DNA of 64,000 nucleotides, from the NCBI GenBank assembly GCA_003415625.1, contig PYIU01000003.1:7130001-7194000 (forward strand), written 5' to 3'. A program made the translations under genes and the position numbers. Source of the DNA: Aquanectria penicillioides (taxonomy: Eukaryota > Ascomycota > Sordariomycetes > Hypocreales > Nectriaceae). Below the pieces are notes generated by a model that made no database searches, was not told the origin of the DNA, and saw only the letters and a list, made by a program, of their open reading frames with translations. Of the stretch, positions 10,877 through 24,353 are shown one piece after another. Every line of letters starts with the position of its first letter. Positions within the stretch are counted from its first letter, which is position 1.

Positions 10877-11905
10877 AAGGAGCGAGCGAGCGAGCCCCGG
10901 GACTTCAAAAGGATGCGGGGAGCAGCAAGCCGTGGTGACGGAGCGTCGTGGCTTTGAGCTTTAAAGGAGATTTGCTCGTTCTGGTCGAAGAATAGGTTGC
11001 GGGAGAATTGGAGAGGGGGGTAGCAACGACGTCGGGGGAGTTAGAGGTGAAGCAAGTGCTGTGGTCTCCGCATGCAAACCAGTCCAATGCCGAATGAGGA
11101 TGCGGGGGAAGGGACGAGGCGAAGGGGAAGGAGAGGAATAAATCGAAGGCCAACGGCAAGGCGCTGTTCGAGGCTTTGTACGAGACGGCTGGCGAGAAGG
11201 ACGCAGGATCGTCGGCGGGCGGAGAACGAAACCGGGGACCTGAGGTCAGACGAGACGGGAGCAGGGAACAGCGCCTTCGACAAGCGGGCAGCAGAGAAGA
11301 AAGGAAATAATGAAAGAAAAAGGAGACGGCGCAACGAAGGAAAAGTCGTTTGGCGTGTGTCGAGGCGAGGCGAGGCGCGGCGCGGGATAATGATGGAGGA
11401 GAATGGGGATGGGACGGACGGAGGCGCTGTGGGGGGGCCTGCCAAAAGGGGTCGTTCGGTGCGAGGGACGCCGGGTCGTCGACGCGTGGGGGAGAAGCGG
11501 AGAGCAGCGTTGAGCGGGCGAGTCAAGCTGCAGAGGGCGCAATGCAGAAATGGATAGATGGACAAGAGAAAGGCGGATAGTGAGGCTCGAGGTTGTAAGG
11601 GCAGAGACGACTTGGGAGGGAGAGCGAGCGTTCAAGTGCCGTTCTCTGGGGGGCAACCTAAGTCGTTCTGGATCTGGGATGGTAGCGGATGTGGGTGTGG
11701 ATGTGGATGTGATGTGGATGTGGATGCAGGTGAGTTGTGTGAGAGGTGTCAGGGTGTGCGTTGGGCAGTAGGCGCACTGTACGGCGGATGCTTTAGCACG
11801 ACGGAGCTAAGCAGCAGGTACCTGTCCAAACTAAGGTCCCTAGACTTGGGTTGACTGGCCGCTGGGCTGCTGCGCTGTGATGCGCTGCGCTGTGATGTGC
11901 TGCTC
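10877..11905 (-). promoter_or_regulatory. 5' leader/promoter region of the polymerase gene
   Basis: The plus strand is strongly purine-rich from about 11040 to 11600, so the gene strand is C/T-rich, typical of highly used fungal promoters and leaders. Open frames on both strands here are by-products of the skewed composition. A short GATGTG-based tandem repeat lies at 11692-11729. Confidence 0.4.
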
Positions 11906-11910
11906 CTCTG

Positions 11911-11953
11911 AGTGTGTGTGTGTGTGTGTGTGTGTGCGTGTGTGTGTGTGTGT
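11911..11953. repeat. (GT)n microsatellite
   Basis: About 20 GT units interrupted by one GC. Confidence 0.9.
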
Positions 11954-14900
11954 TGCGCAGTGCTGCGAGGGTCGCTCACCCACTCCCCACAATTACCTCA
12001 CCTGCCTCCCGTTTAGGGGCTTATGGGACCCTCCTGGGCCATCATCTATTATTCTGGCGCACACCTACTGGCCAAAGGGGGGGCGAATTGAGGGGGGCTC
12101 ACACACCCACCGGTGCACCACCACCGAGCCACCACTTTGGGGCTCACTCCAGGGCAAAAAGGAAAAGGGACCCGTCCCGCCGAAGCCCGGGTACAGTGTG
12201 TCACAGTGCAGTAAGTGCACCGAGCACCGGTAGTGCCTCAAGCATCCAAGCATGCCCGAGGACTGTCCTACGACCTGCCACAGGCCCAGCAGGCGAATGG
12301 GCGCGCGAGCCGGGGGTGTGAGACCCCACCAGCCAAGACCGTCCCAGCAGGGCTCCAGCAGGGCTTGTGCAGGGCTTGACAGGGCTTGACAGGGCTTAAC
12401 AGGACTTCCGTGGAGGGCTTTCCAGCAGTCACTTCCACTGAGACGGGAGTGACGAGAAGGGCTTCAGGAGGGTTGTAGGTTGATGGAAGGGTGGTCGCTA
12501 CGGAATCCATTGCAGCTCTCCCAGCGCTCAGTTCCAACACAGAAAGAAAAGACAAAAAAGGGTCCTCCTGGCGCTCCCTCCGCTCAGATGGCCATCCAAC
12601 CGGAGTTAGCTGACGCCAACATCCCCGGGCGTGTGTCGAGTGCATATGCTCACTCACTGTGGCTTTCACTACAGCCAGCCTGTCCGTGGAGACGAGACCA
12701 GATCTCTTGGACTCAGACACAGGCGTGGCAATCCTTCCCCCGACCAACACCGGCGAGCCAGACGAAAAAGAGACGAGGGAAGGAGGCCATCCCTCGTGTG
12801 AGCCACGGCGAGCGCCACAGCGCGAGCAATCCTCAAAGGCGAAGCAATTGAAGGAAATGTTCGTGAGCCAACCATGCCATCCCATAGGATCTCGGGAGCG
12901 GTTGGCAGTTAATTAGACTTATGTACGCGGGTTAATTTACAGGCGCAGGTACAGCGTCCTCAGGCCCATGATTCGACAGCACCGCACAGTGCGTCTCAGC
13001 TCTAACCATCAGTGGCATACGACGGTGGGCAAATGACGGCAATTTAGACAACCCCCCTCCAAACACAAAGTCATGAAGGGGGTTCAACAGAGGGGGGGGG
13101 ATGAAAAGTAAACTGAGAAGGCATTGAAGTCTTCCATCACATCACACGGGAGCAACACGGGTCCTGCGTCGGCATGGGCACACTTACTCTCCTAGAGCCC
13201 CTGTTGGCTGAAACTGTAAGTCTGGGTGAGATAAGATGGAGTAAGGCCGTGGACGGGTTTCCGGGATTTACAGTTGGGTTGGGGAGCGATGATGATGGAC
13301 CCCGGCACTAGCCACAAAATTTCGTCACGGCGGCGAAGAAATGTGATGATGTCTCTTGAGACTTGCAGTGTCGAGTGATTATCGTTCGAACAGGGAACAG
13401 CGATGCTCTCGTGGAAAAGAGGGGGGCAATAGGGGATTCCGAGAGGCCAGAATAGCCATTCATTGTCATGCTCCGCATCCATGCTGTGCCATGCCATGAT
13501 ATGCCAATGCCAGGTCCGTGAACCACCACTTGCTACCCACGTCTTGTCCACGCCTCGGCCAGGCTTGTTCAACAACTACGGCAACGCCAAGTCACGACGC
13601 GGGTCAGCCCCCACCCAAGTTGACGCGTAAAATGGTCTCCGAGGTACCTCACCCTCGGGTCACTCGGTTCACTGGCCATCAGCCTCCGTCCTCCTCCCAC
13701 GCCCACCCCTTCCCACTTTGCCAGCCATGCCTTGCCATGGCCATGTCAGTCACTCTCGCTCTCTCTCCCCTCTCGGGTTCTTTGAGCTTCTAGGCTCTAC
13801 GGATAAGTTTCCAGAACAGTTTTTTTCTTGTTCTCCTTCAATTATCCTACCCAAATTGCAATTGCGCCCCTGTCGCTGTCTCCTCCTCCGCTCTCCCTCA
13901 AACCTAACTCGATCGGTTCATGTCCTGGACCCCCGACCGCCCGACTCACTTCCCACCGCCGAAATCTCCGGGTGGCGGGGGGGGTCGAAGCACGGCACAG
14001 AGAAATCCGACCCGAACTGCCCTGGCCCAGCCAACAGGAACAGCACCAAGGAGGGAAAGGCGCTCGCCGAAAGGAGTCACAGGTCGCACGGGTGCATATG
14101 TATGTACGTAGGTGAGAGAGCAGTGAGCCAACGAAGAGTCGTCCATGTCTCCATCTCCCATATCCCATCTCCCGTTATCCCGTCCCCCTTCTCCATATTC
14201 AGTGGCAATACACTTCCGTTCCTAGAACGGGGAGACCTCGACCTGCAGGACAGCCCCAGACTCATTTGCCGCCGCAGACGAGGATGCAGGACCTGGACAG
14301 GTCGCAGTATCGTAGAGGCAAGGCGGCATTAATCCAGGCCTTTGATGAACTGTACATACATACATACATACATCCAGCCTACATGAGCCATCCAATATTT
14401 CCCCATCATCAGCATCTTGTTGACATACCCCATGTGCATCCGCCCCGGGATTGTCACACACCTGCACGTCAACTAATTATGGTTTCTTTTGAACGAATCT
14501 GCTCCTCCATCCTAGAGGTGGCAGACCACAATGGCAGCCACAGCCTCTAATTGATCAGTGCTCGTATATCCGTACGGCGCAGCACAGTCAGCTGTGCACG
14601 GAGAAGAACTCGGCATCGCAGCACCACCAGCACAGAGCAGATCATAACTCAAGCTCGCTACTAATACTCCGTACATACCTACCTCTTCTCTACTCGGTGA
14701 GCGATGCCCACCCGAAGGCCCGTGTCTAGCGCCTCCCTCTTCCTATCGCGCCGCCAGCACATGGCCACCATGAGCCACGAGCCCATTCCATCTCCCTTCA
14801 CCCCCGGGGGGTTTGTCTCTAAACAAGCCGCCACCTATTCCTATTCCTCTTGCTCCTCCTCCTCCGCCGCCTCTTAGGTCTCATCCTCCGCTCCAGGAGG

Positions 14901-15621
14901 GGGCCCTTAACTACGTAGGCCGAACGAAAGGTGCATTTTTTGGGAACGGGGAGGCGGCATCACACTCTATTGACCAGCAGAGGGTAATTTTGCTTTTCGA
15001 GAAGCGAGCATTCATTCTAGGGGAAAGGGGAAGAAGGAAAAAAGCTGCAACATTGAACTTCTTCCGCCCCCTGCTCGGCCTCTCGCGGCTCGTCCTCTAA
15101 TTATTCCCACCGCTATTCCATCCATGCTATCAATCTCATAATAAAATCAAACATCCCCGCCCATTCAAACGCCCGTATGCGAAATTGTCGTGACCATGGG
15201 GGCGAGCCGCTACACACTATACTCCAGAATCTAGCGCCGTCTCTGGTTCCCACCTATTTCCCAATCCGCACGCCGAACCTGCACCCCTCCCATTTCCCAG
15301 TGCTCCGGGGATCGGTCTTTTGGTGTGGGAGGGAACGCTGGCTACGGGGGAACGGGGGGGCTTTCCAGGCCCAAGGGGAACTGGACATCGCGCTTCCACG
15401 GCCAGATCGAGCACGGCAGCGAGAAGCGAAGCACGAGGGCACAAATGAAAATGCAAAACAGCGGAGAACCGCAATCGCCGCAAAGGGGAGGCTGGCGGAC
15501 ATTTGGGCTCACGTCCTGGCTCGCTGACGTTTTTTTTTTTGGTGGTCATCTTCTCTTCATGGTCCTGTCTCATGTTTGTCTTTTCCATGTCTCGCCGGAG
15601 CCCCTCTACTGACTTGCCGCT
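11954..15621. other. Gene-poor intergenic tract, part 1
   Basis: No gene recognised. Open frames up to 205 codons (for example 12268-12885 minus and 13718-14332 plus) are compositionally biased and show no family motif or splice logic. A short tandem repeat of AGGGCTTGAC-like units lies at 12340-12405, and a four-fold CATA repeat near 14357. Confidence 0.45.
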
Positions 15622-15656
15622 CCACCACCACCACCACCACCACCACCACCACCACG
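15622..15656. repeat. (CAC)n trinucleotide repeat
   Basis: About eleven uninterrupted CCA/CAC units; no coding frame uses it. Confidence 0.9.
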
Positions 15657-18600
15657 ACTAATTCACACTCGCACACCCCTTGTCCGTTCGTTTCGTTGCT
15701 CTCCCTTGCTCTAGCAAGGCCTTAGTATGGCTTTGGCTCCTTTCTGGGCGGCTTCCTTCTTTCTCTGGGACTCCCTTCTTATTGATTTTTGTGGCGGGCG
15801 GCGCGTGAGATGTCGTCAAAGACGCTCGGCGGAGCTAGATATGCCAACATGCACATGCACACCCTTGCCAGAAAGGTTGATGCACGATGCGAGATGTCGG
15901 CGAGAATATGTACCATACATCTGTCCCATGTGCTTTCTGCGCAGAGCTGCGCGGCGACTGCGCTGCAATGCTGTCCTCCCGCCCTTGTCCCAGAGCTGCA
16001 CTGATCATAAACATGAGATCATAACACGGCATTGGAAACATAACGCCAGGCAAGGTAGCATTGCATTGATTAGTTCCCTAAGAATTATCGGTCCCCTTTT
16101 CCCCCCCAGACCTGGCATCTCATTCCTGACAGGTCAACAACGCTTGCCTCTGTGTGAGGCTGCTATTTTTCCGGGGGGATTATTAACAACCACGAACAGG
16201 CTCTTTGGCGGGCAATTAGGACCAGCCAACCAACCCTTAGATCCCCGGACTTTTCTACTGCCACGGTACGTCAGAGCTTCTGCTCCCCTTACATGATGGC
16301 GGCTAGCGATGCCCGTTGGCCGGTTGCCCAAGTGCCTGAACCTGTCACGACCCCGCTGGCCGGGCGCACCGTGTCCCCGTGTCGTGTCGAGCTCACTTTG
16401 GTGATCTATTCCTGGCGCAGCCGTCCGTGTTCGTTCGTACTCGATGGATCTCGGGCGGTGCAATGACAGAGTTGCATGCCCTGTCCTCTCCTCAATGTAC
16501 CCATGTGGGTGTGTCCTCCCCTCTCGTCTCCTCAGCTCAGGCGATATGCCCGCTGAGCAGCCACAGCTCTGGAGACTCCGCCTCTCGTTCAGACTGCAGC
16601 CGCCTCCTTGGCCATCAAAGCGTCTTCTCCGTTATAACTCGCCGATCGTGTCTCCCGATCCCACTGCCGCTTACTGTTACCGCCCACGCGATGCTTTTTC
16701 CGTGTCCCGGTTGATCTCAAGCCTCAGCCCTGGCGGCTTACCGGGCCTCATGTGCGGTGCGACCAGACGCCGCATGCTCTAATTCAGGACCTCATTTTCT
16801 TGGCCCGCAGGCGAGGTCTGATTAGACAAAGACAACGGAAAAGCACAGTGTGTGTCAACTGTCAACCTTGCGTCTGCCGTTAAAAATGTTGCTGCCGTCC
16901 TTAATAAGCTCACATCTGTTCCTGATTCGAAGTCGTCAACAAATCTGACGGCTGACTGTCTTGAACTCCAGACAGCCCCCGATTTCAGCCTTCAAAATGG
17001 CCGCTGAGTGAGGACCGATTGATTGATTTTTCTCAATCTGCTGTTGCCCTTCATATTGGTCCCCTTTTCTCACACCCGTCTCAGCCCGAGGAGCCTCCAT
17101 CATCGCAAAGTTGGTCACGGCATGTCATAATGCTCTCCCAGGCCGTGCAATGTAACGTCTTCCTTCGATCCTCGCCGCCGCGTCCCCACTCTTGCAAACC
17201 TCCAATCTAACTTACTGACCACTTCCTCAGCACTCCCTATTCGCCTGTGCCAAGTCCATCCTACCGGGATGGTCGCTAGAAAGTAGACGAACTATATATC
17301 CACCCAAATATTGAATTGAGAATGAGACAAAGTAGCAAAGAAACGAGGAGAAAGAAACAAAGAAAAATGGCGGACATGTTTCGTCTGCGGCTTCAGCACA
17401 TCTCAGTTGTGCACAAGGCATCCTCGAATCACCCGCTGTAAGACCTACCTCGTGTGCATCTGACGTCGCCTTCCAACCGGGACGCGACACGGCACTACGC
17501 CCACCGGCCGGTGCCACCACTGAAGCCGTGAAGAAACGGGTAGTCTAGACTTGAAAGATGACGGAGGGAGACCAGCCGGCTTAGCAGGCATGCGCAGTAG
17601 CAACCCGTCTCAGTCCCCATCCCATGCCCATCCCATGCCCATCCTCGCCAAGTCCCAGGGCAGAGGTACCAGCTTCAGCCCTCCCATGGCCCTTTTCTAA
17701 TTCGATGCTGGCCTTCTGCTCTACCACCCCACGCCATGTCCAACCCGCCTGGTTAGCCGATCACTTCCACGTCGCACTTTCATGATCGCTCGTAGATCCA
17801 TTCACCTTGACCAGGTAATCATTTGATCTAAGTTCTAAGACAAAGTTCTCGGCCTACGGCAGGAATCCCCAGGTCCCGTTGCTCTGGTCCAGACAGATGC
17901 AAACCCCATGCTCCATGCAAAAGACGGGTGTCGGAGAAAAAGAAATGTCTTTTCTTCATCTGCCTCTGCCATAATTTCAGCCATAAAGTAGATTCATTCC
18001 TCCTGTGACATCACGTCATGCTGTCCAGTTGCGGCTAGTAAACCAGTCGCAGCAGTGGAACCCAGAGTCATGGCAACGCAAGGGGGCATAGCCTGGAAAG
18101 GCGGCGTGCCCCGTTCTAAGGCTCGATTTCATCCCCATCAGAGACAAATCCAGGCCCGTTCAAACGTGGCCCGAACAGCACCGTTGACAACGGCCGCCAA
18201 TACCAAAAAGCCCATCCGGGGTAGGTGTCAGATTTGTCAGTCGGTACAAACCGAATCAAAGGGTGCCGATGAGACACGACATTCTCATTCCTCGGCCGGA
18301 TAGCATTCTTTGGCTCAATGTTGACAATCCCCCATCCGGGACGTGATTTCCTGGAATCCGGAATGTGGCGGGGACATCGTATTGAGTGGTGCTGCCCGGC
18401 ATCATACTTTATCCTCCTAGCAAAGTCTCGCGAAGGTTGAGCTCGGACGACAACAACCTGGTGGGTTCTTCAGAAAACATCCACCAATTGAGTGTTCCCC
18501 AACAGGGAAAAATGTATCAGGAACCAGTGCCGGCCCAGCCGGATATGGAAAATCCAAGCTTTATTCTCATGTTGAAAGAGGAAAGTGGCAGCTAGCCATG

Positions 18601-21455
18601 CAGCATCCAACGAAGAAAATGGTCGCCTTTCACAACGATGCCCCACTCTGTTGCAGACCAGCAGAATATGTATGACCAGGGCTTTGCTTTTGCTTGAGGA
18701 TACTTTGCCAGGGTATTGAATTAATATCGAATAAAGAACCAGCACCTTTGGTATCTTTGTTCCAGCCGCAAAATACTGGAAATAGAGCAACGATGCCGGT
18801 TTCGTCCCCGAAACATGCTGCAACTAGATATTCCAGAGGAACTAGAACAAACAAGCGATAGAATAGTTTCATGATAGATCTAGACTTGGCTTTGATCTCA
18901 CCCTTTTGTCTCACCATGTGATCCTCGCCTTAGAGTGGGCAAGGCAGTTGAAGTTTGCGCAACAGTACAGACCCCCGTTGAACTCGTTCAAGCTCAGAAC
19001 ACCTGCCTCGAATTCCCATTGATCAAGCTACACTAGAGATTATCAATCCGATCAATGATCCATCTCTTTGTTCTAAGGTATGAGAACAACGTGGCCACAA
19101 TGTGCCGATCAAGGGGGTCGGGTCGATCAAGGGATGCAGGGATCCGATCCGAATTGCGTCACGATTTAAACACGTGTAGATGCAGTGTAGAGTGGCTTGC
19201 GGGTGTAAATATGTAGCCTAAGAAGCCACTTTATAATATTCAAACAACCTCTAGGATTTCTCTAACTCTCGGTCCATTTCTGAGTTGTTCATGGATATTT
19301 TCTGCCCAGCTTTGGGCCCAGCTTTGGCGGAGTCATGGCTATAATAGCTCAAGCCCAGTTCAAACACATCGAAATTGACCAAATGGATGGTGTCACTTTA
19401 AAATAAACTTCATTTCTAGGACGCAAACTAATTGCATCAAATTTCAAGAAAGCATCCATGTGGATGTTGTATGCAACAAACCTGTTGTCGATGGCCACCG
19501 ACCAACACGTCGGCTATCATGCCAACCTCAGGTGTGATCTACCTCGCAGGAGACCACTTGGGCATTGCTAGAATCTTTCTCCCTTTTTCCAGTGGAATGA
19601 AACATTAATGACTCCAATTATTCAGAGTGAAGAATTCAGCTGCCCAACTTGCCTGGGCTGGTTCCGGGTCAGATGGGTAGCTTAGGTGTCTCCTTCTGCG
19701 GTATACATTGAGATGTGAATTTTCTTCTGTTGGACACTCCCTGAAATATGACGATGATGAATAAGATCCCATGAATTATTTTCCTTGATTGAGAACAGTT
19801 GTATTGAGAGAAACGTCCCATCACCTCTCCGCAACATCAAAACGACATATTTCACAACAATCACACAAATCAACAATTACCATAGCATTGAGATCTAGTC
19901 TTCCGCCTGAACCAGGCACTTTTTATTTACATACGGTTGTGTAAGTGTTAGTTTTTTAATGATGAGACTGGAAAGACTTCACATCGCAAGATACGAAATA
20001 CCAAACAGTAACCATCTGATGTGAGCTCAAATTTGCCGTATTTCCCAACTTTCACAATATTCCTTTCAATTACCTGTTGTCTTTTGATCTTCCCGGCTCG
20101 TTTCATAAACATTAAACAGAATGTGTCTGATTCAAACACACATGTTTTCTCCGAGGGGACAGGGACGAACCCAACAGGCTCATGTCCCGTTGGCAGCAAA
20201 TCACAGATACATGAACAGTCATTGGTCTCATCATCCGTATCAAATGCAACATTGGAGCTCTGTTGGCTAGGTCACCTCGGGAGATGTGGCTGAGCTTCCT
20301 CTCAATAGTATCACATTGCCCCTGTACCAACCGTGGAGCCGTACCCGCCGCCACGCGGGGATCCAAGATAGTTCTACATGCTGCTTCATGGTTGTTTATA
20401 GAGGGGCTTCTCTTATTTTCAATGCGAATGCGAAGGGCTCGAAGACGGAAATGCCGGGGCCCAGACTGCGGAGCACACGACATGATATGCACGGCATCGA
20501 GCTAGAGCGATCAGGCCACAACACAGTCTGGTTTTCGTGAGGTGGAGATGTTATGATGTCTCGGACATCTTTCATTGTTGTTCACAGTTCTTGATATGCG
20601 ATGCCAACATGCACATGATGTGCTCCATGGATCATGGGTGACAGACGCAGGTGGATCTACATGTACATGCCGACGCCGTGCATCGAGATGTTGGAGCGGC
20701 CAGGGAGGACCACCTCAAGGGCGGAAATTGCAGGCCGGGTGGTTTTTCGAATTGGGTGGATGATCAACACCAGACATTGAAAGATGAAAGGATTCGCGTG
20801 TGTTTCTTTGCAGCCAGCCACCAGCCAACCCCCACACTGTTGTCAAGTTGCCATGCTCAGTTGGTCGTCGTCGAGTTTGCCATGATCATGACATCTCGCA
20901 CGTTTCAAGGGGGTCCCCTGGCCCGTGGCGGCGGTCCGCAGTCTGCAGGGCTCCCACGAGGCCCCTTGTAACCACCTGTAACCCCCCTTGTAACCCATGG
21001 CCTTCTTCTCCGTAGGCCCTTGGGCGCTTTGAGGGGGGGGCACTAAATCCCCTGTAGGACCCTGTCAAGTCAAGCCCCTCGCCCCCAACGGCGCCCAAAG
21101 CCGCAAGAGTATGGGCAAGATGGGGCCTCGTTTCAGCTGCAGTCAGCCTCAACCTCCAGATTTCGTACACGACTTTTGGGGCTCGAGCCAACCAACCGAG
21201 CGCCCCCCCTTTAGAGGACAAATCTCATCTCCGGCCCGAACCGCCGCATCGCAGCACCGCGCTGTGTTGTTCATTTCGTCTTTGGCCTCTGCTTCGCCAA
21301 TTCCCACCTCCATGCTTTGTGCATTGTCCTCCTCTTGCCCCAGTCTCGTGACACCGTGACGGACGCTCGCCACAGTCCTCACCCCCTTACCCCTGTCCTC
21401 CACGCTTCCCAATCTCCCCCACAGCTTGAGCCGAGCACGCGCTCCAATCCACACA
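15657..21455. other. Gene-poor intergenic tract, part 2
   Basis: Almost 6 kb without a recognisable gene. Base composition drops toward AT between about 18400 and 20200 and rises again from about 20600. No transposon ends, tRNA boxes or conserved coding stretch were seen. The last few hundred bases are the promoter of the thioredoxin-fold gene. Confidence 0.45.
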
Positions 21456-22408
21456 ATGCTGTCGGGCTTGACCACCAAGCTGGCCCTCAAGAAGGCCGGG
21501 CTGCCCAGCGACATATTGGACTTCTCCGGGCCGGCCCGCTCCACGCCTCCGAACAAGCTCAGGAAGAAGCCGCCGAGCCCAGAGGAGCTTGCTCGAGAGG
21601 AGGCCGAGGGCGGCTGGGGCAGCTGGATGTCCGTCAAGTCGTTGCCATTGAGCGTCCAGCCTTGGCTCAGCCCCCCTCCTCCTCCAGTTGATGTCGGCCG
21701 CATCCCCGGAATTGGCGACAAAGCGCCGTCGGATCCCCAGAGAAAGGTTCTTCTCGGTGGTGGCCGCCGGGTTCTGCTCGTGTTCCTGCGGTGCGTTGGC
21801 TGTGCGTGTACGTTGCGTCGTCCCATCTCCACGTTTCTTTCCTTTTGAGGCTGAAGTTGAGGCCTGAATCATCCATTGATGAGCCCTTGCGTGAAATCGT
21901 CTCAGCTCACACGTTCCCAGTTGCCCAAAAGACGTTTCTCAATCTCCGCACCCTCTCCAACCGCTATGGAGATACACTGACTTGCATTGCCGTCTCTCAC
22001 TCCTCAGAGCAAGCCACCAAGAAGTGGGTCGACATGCTCGGCGGCGCATGGAGCGTCCGCGTCGTCATCGACGAGGATCGCGCTCTTTATGCTGCCTGGG
22101 GCCTCGGCTTGGGCAGCATGTGGTACCTCTTCAACCCAACCACCCAAGTGCAAGGTTGGAAAGAGAAGGGCTGGCTCGGTGACAAAGTCGCCGGTGCTAT
22201 CCAGAAAAAGGGCGTCCAGGAATCTCCAACTCCATCTAGGCCTGATGGCGATGAAGACGACGGGCCCATGACCGTGATGGGAAACAAGTGGCAAGAGGCC
22301 GGGGCATTCGCCATTGATGGTACCGGGACCGTGATCTGGGGCGGCAAGGCGCTACGAGCTGATGATGTAATGGACTTGGACTTTGGTGCGAGGATATTGA
22401 TGGCCTAA
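21456..22408 (+). CDS. AhpC/TSA-type thioredoxin-fold protein
   Basis: Two exons, 21456-21807 and 21921-22408, with a 113-nt intron (GTACGT donor, CCCAG acceptor) give about 279 residues. Splicing joins VFLRCVGCA to FAQKTFLNL, making the FLR..GC..A.....L pattern of the AhpC/TSA_2 (peroxiredoxin-like 2) family. There the cysteine in the F-x-GC stretch is the likely redox residue. The rest of the fold can be followed: ITCIAVSHSSEQA-like strand/helix, then GLGLGSMWYLFNP and a final GTVIWGGKALRADD. The first ~100 residues are a proline-rich lead (ARSTPPNKLRKK, PPPPPVDVGRIPGIGDKAP). A function in redox control is inferred from the fold only. The chosen start is the first ATG of the frame, in good context. 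It stands alone in a gene-poor area. Confidence 0.8.
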
Positions 22409-24353
22409 AATGAAAATGTATGAGTATGAGAATCTATGTACGATATTGAACGAGGTCACGATGTGAGGAGTCTGGCGTCGGCAGCGACTTTAATAAAGGA
22501 GACTAAAAAAAAATAGAGATAATGCAACTGATCTAAAAAGTTATATCCAGATTTCGATAGTACCAATGAGAAACAGACTCGTTATTGCCCAGTTCTCGAT
22601 CCAAATATGACTATTTGACATTGGTCTTCGGTGTTTGACATACAAATGAAGTAGTCACACGCACCACAGGATGGACGATTTGTGAGTATTAACAGACAGC
22701 AAGAGTTTATAAATAGTTAATGAATAAAAATGTCCAATGATTTGCTGTTCATAATCGACATTGTTACTCTGTTGAAAGGTGGCAGGGGTGTTAGGGATGA
22801 GCAGTACAGGAAACAAAACCCCAACGCATTTCGTCCCATAACGCACAATGACATTGCAAAGCCACATCTAGACCTTTCCTCCTTTATTTTGATAGCTCTT
22901 CCTCATTCTCGGAACCGCAACACTCGGTCTACCTAAAATGCTTACTGAATCAGATTAGCTTGTATAGGGTAACTACTCACCTTTACCGCCTCGTTCCCCA
23001 AGCGAGACAGTGCAATTCCAAGCTGTCAAAAGCCTTCAGCACTAAACTCTGACCAATTTCCTCATCCCTGTATATCTAAACCTCATTCGACACTCGTCAG
23101 CATCAGCATCTTCAAAAAGTGGCGTAAGCAAAAATCTAGGGATCACAGGGGCTAGTGAACCAAGCTACGCTAACTGGCGTCTCGATAGACTCATCGCTAT
23201 CTAGCCCACATCCTGTAAGGGCAACTATCAATGAGCTACCGAAAAGATAAATTTAATTGCCCCCAGTGCTGTCCTCCTTCATGAGCAATCACTTATCTCC
23301 CCAGCCGAGGCCTACGCTTTTCAGAGGTTAGGTTCTGTTTGAAAACTCAACGGATCAAGTAGCCGACTAGGGAACTTCGTTGTAATAGCCTATCCACGAT
23401 ATCCCAATTGAAATTACAGGTCGATAACGATAACTCAGCACAAGGTGTAATGTATTCGCATTCAATAAATATGAATAGAGAACTTGCAGAGTCGCATCGC
23501 TTTCCTCGAAGTGATCACAAGAAACCAAGCTTACTCCCTTGTAAAAAGTGTTCCCTTCAAGATGTTTTGAAATACGGCATGGTATAATGCATTGTTAAGA
23601 AGATTTTTATAGGTCAAACATATGGCCATCGTAAGCTTGCCTCTGTTGCATGACTGTCCACGTGGAGTTAGTGGCTTTCTGCTGTCGATTGGACACTCAA
23701 TCAACAACATGAACTCGTCAAGTGGGTTCCTACACCGACTATCCTATACAACCGGCGTATCGTCAATCATTACCTCTCAAAACTTACCTCAATTACAATA
23801 TCCAACACGCGTGACTTTCATTGCTATGGCAAGGAGCAAGTCTCTTTGCGACAATGTTCCCGGAAAACACTCGCTATATCAGATACAATTATCATGAGCT
23901 TGCATCTATTGATGTAAGAGTTATGTCCAATCGCCCCTAAAGCACTATTCAAGAAGTCTTTGTGAAATATAAAGCCAAAAATACTCGTCATTGCCTTGAA
24001 ACATTGACTGTAATTTGAGTGATTCAACTCCGTCTATCAGATGGAGGATGAATGATTACAAGGAACCAACTCGAAAGCGAATAAGGCGAGGTTGCATGAT
24101 TGTATATCATTTCCCATTCACTATCAAATCATATTCCGGTTACTGACATCAAATTTCAGAATTGAGCCCCATATCCGGAGCGTTGCGACGTTTCCACGTG
24201 CAGAACATGGTCCAGTTTTCAAAGAGCGAATTAAACAGCGGACGACCCAAACACACAGCGATATTTTGGAATGGACATCTATAATTTATATTGAGGCCTG
24301 GGGTTTGATCCCTGTTCGTGTCTTAGTTTATTAAGATGTCAATATACTTTGCA
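22409..24353. other. AT-rich intergenic region, no gene recognised
   Basis: Roughly 1.9 kb of AT-rich sequence between two converging genes. It should hold both 3' untranslated regions. Small frames on either strand are not convincing. The text GGTTTGATCC near 24302 looks like a tRNA B box, but no cloverleaf fits around it. Confidence 0.45.

Noticed and set aside
12268..12885. A 205-codon frame on the minus strand
   Set aside because: No domain, signal peptide or splice pattern; the sequence overlaps AGGGCTTGAC repeats and looks like chance in GC-rich DNA.
13718..14332. A 204-codon frame on the plus strand
   Set aside because: Ser/Pro/Arg-rich with overlapping frames on both strands and no recognisable motif.
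24296..24330. tRNA-like B box (GGTTTGATCC)
   Set aside because: No A box or acceptor stem can be placed at the right distance on either side.
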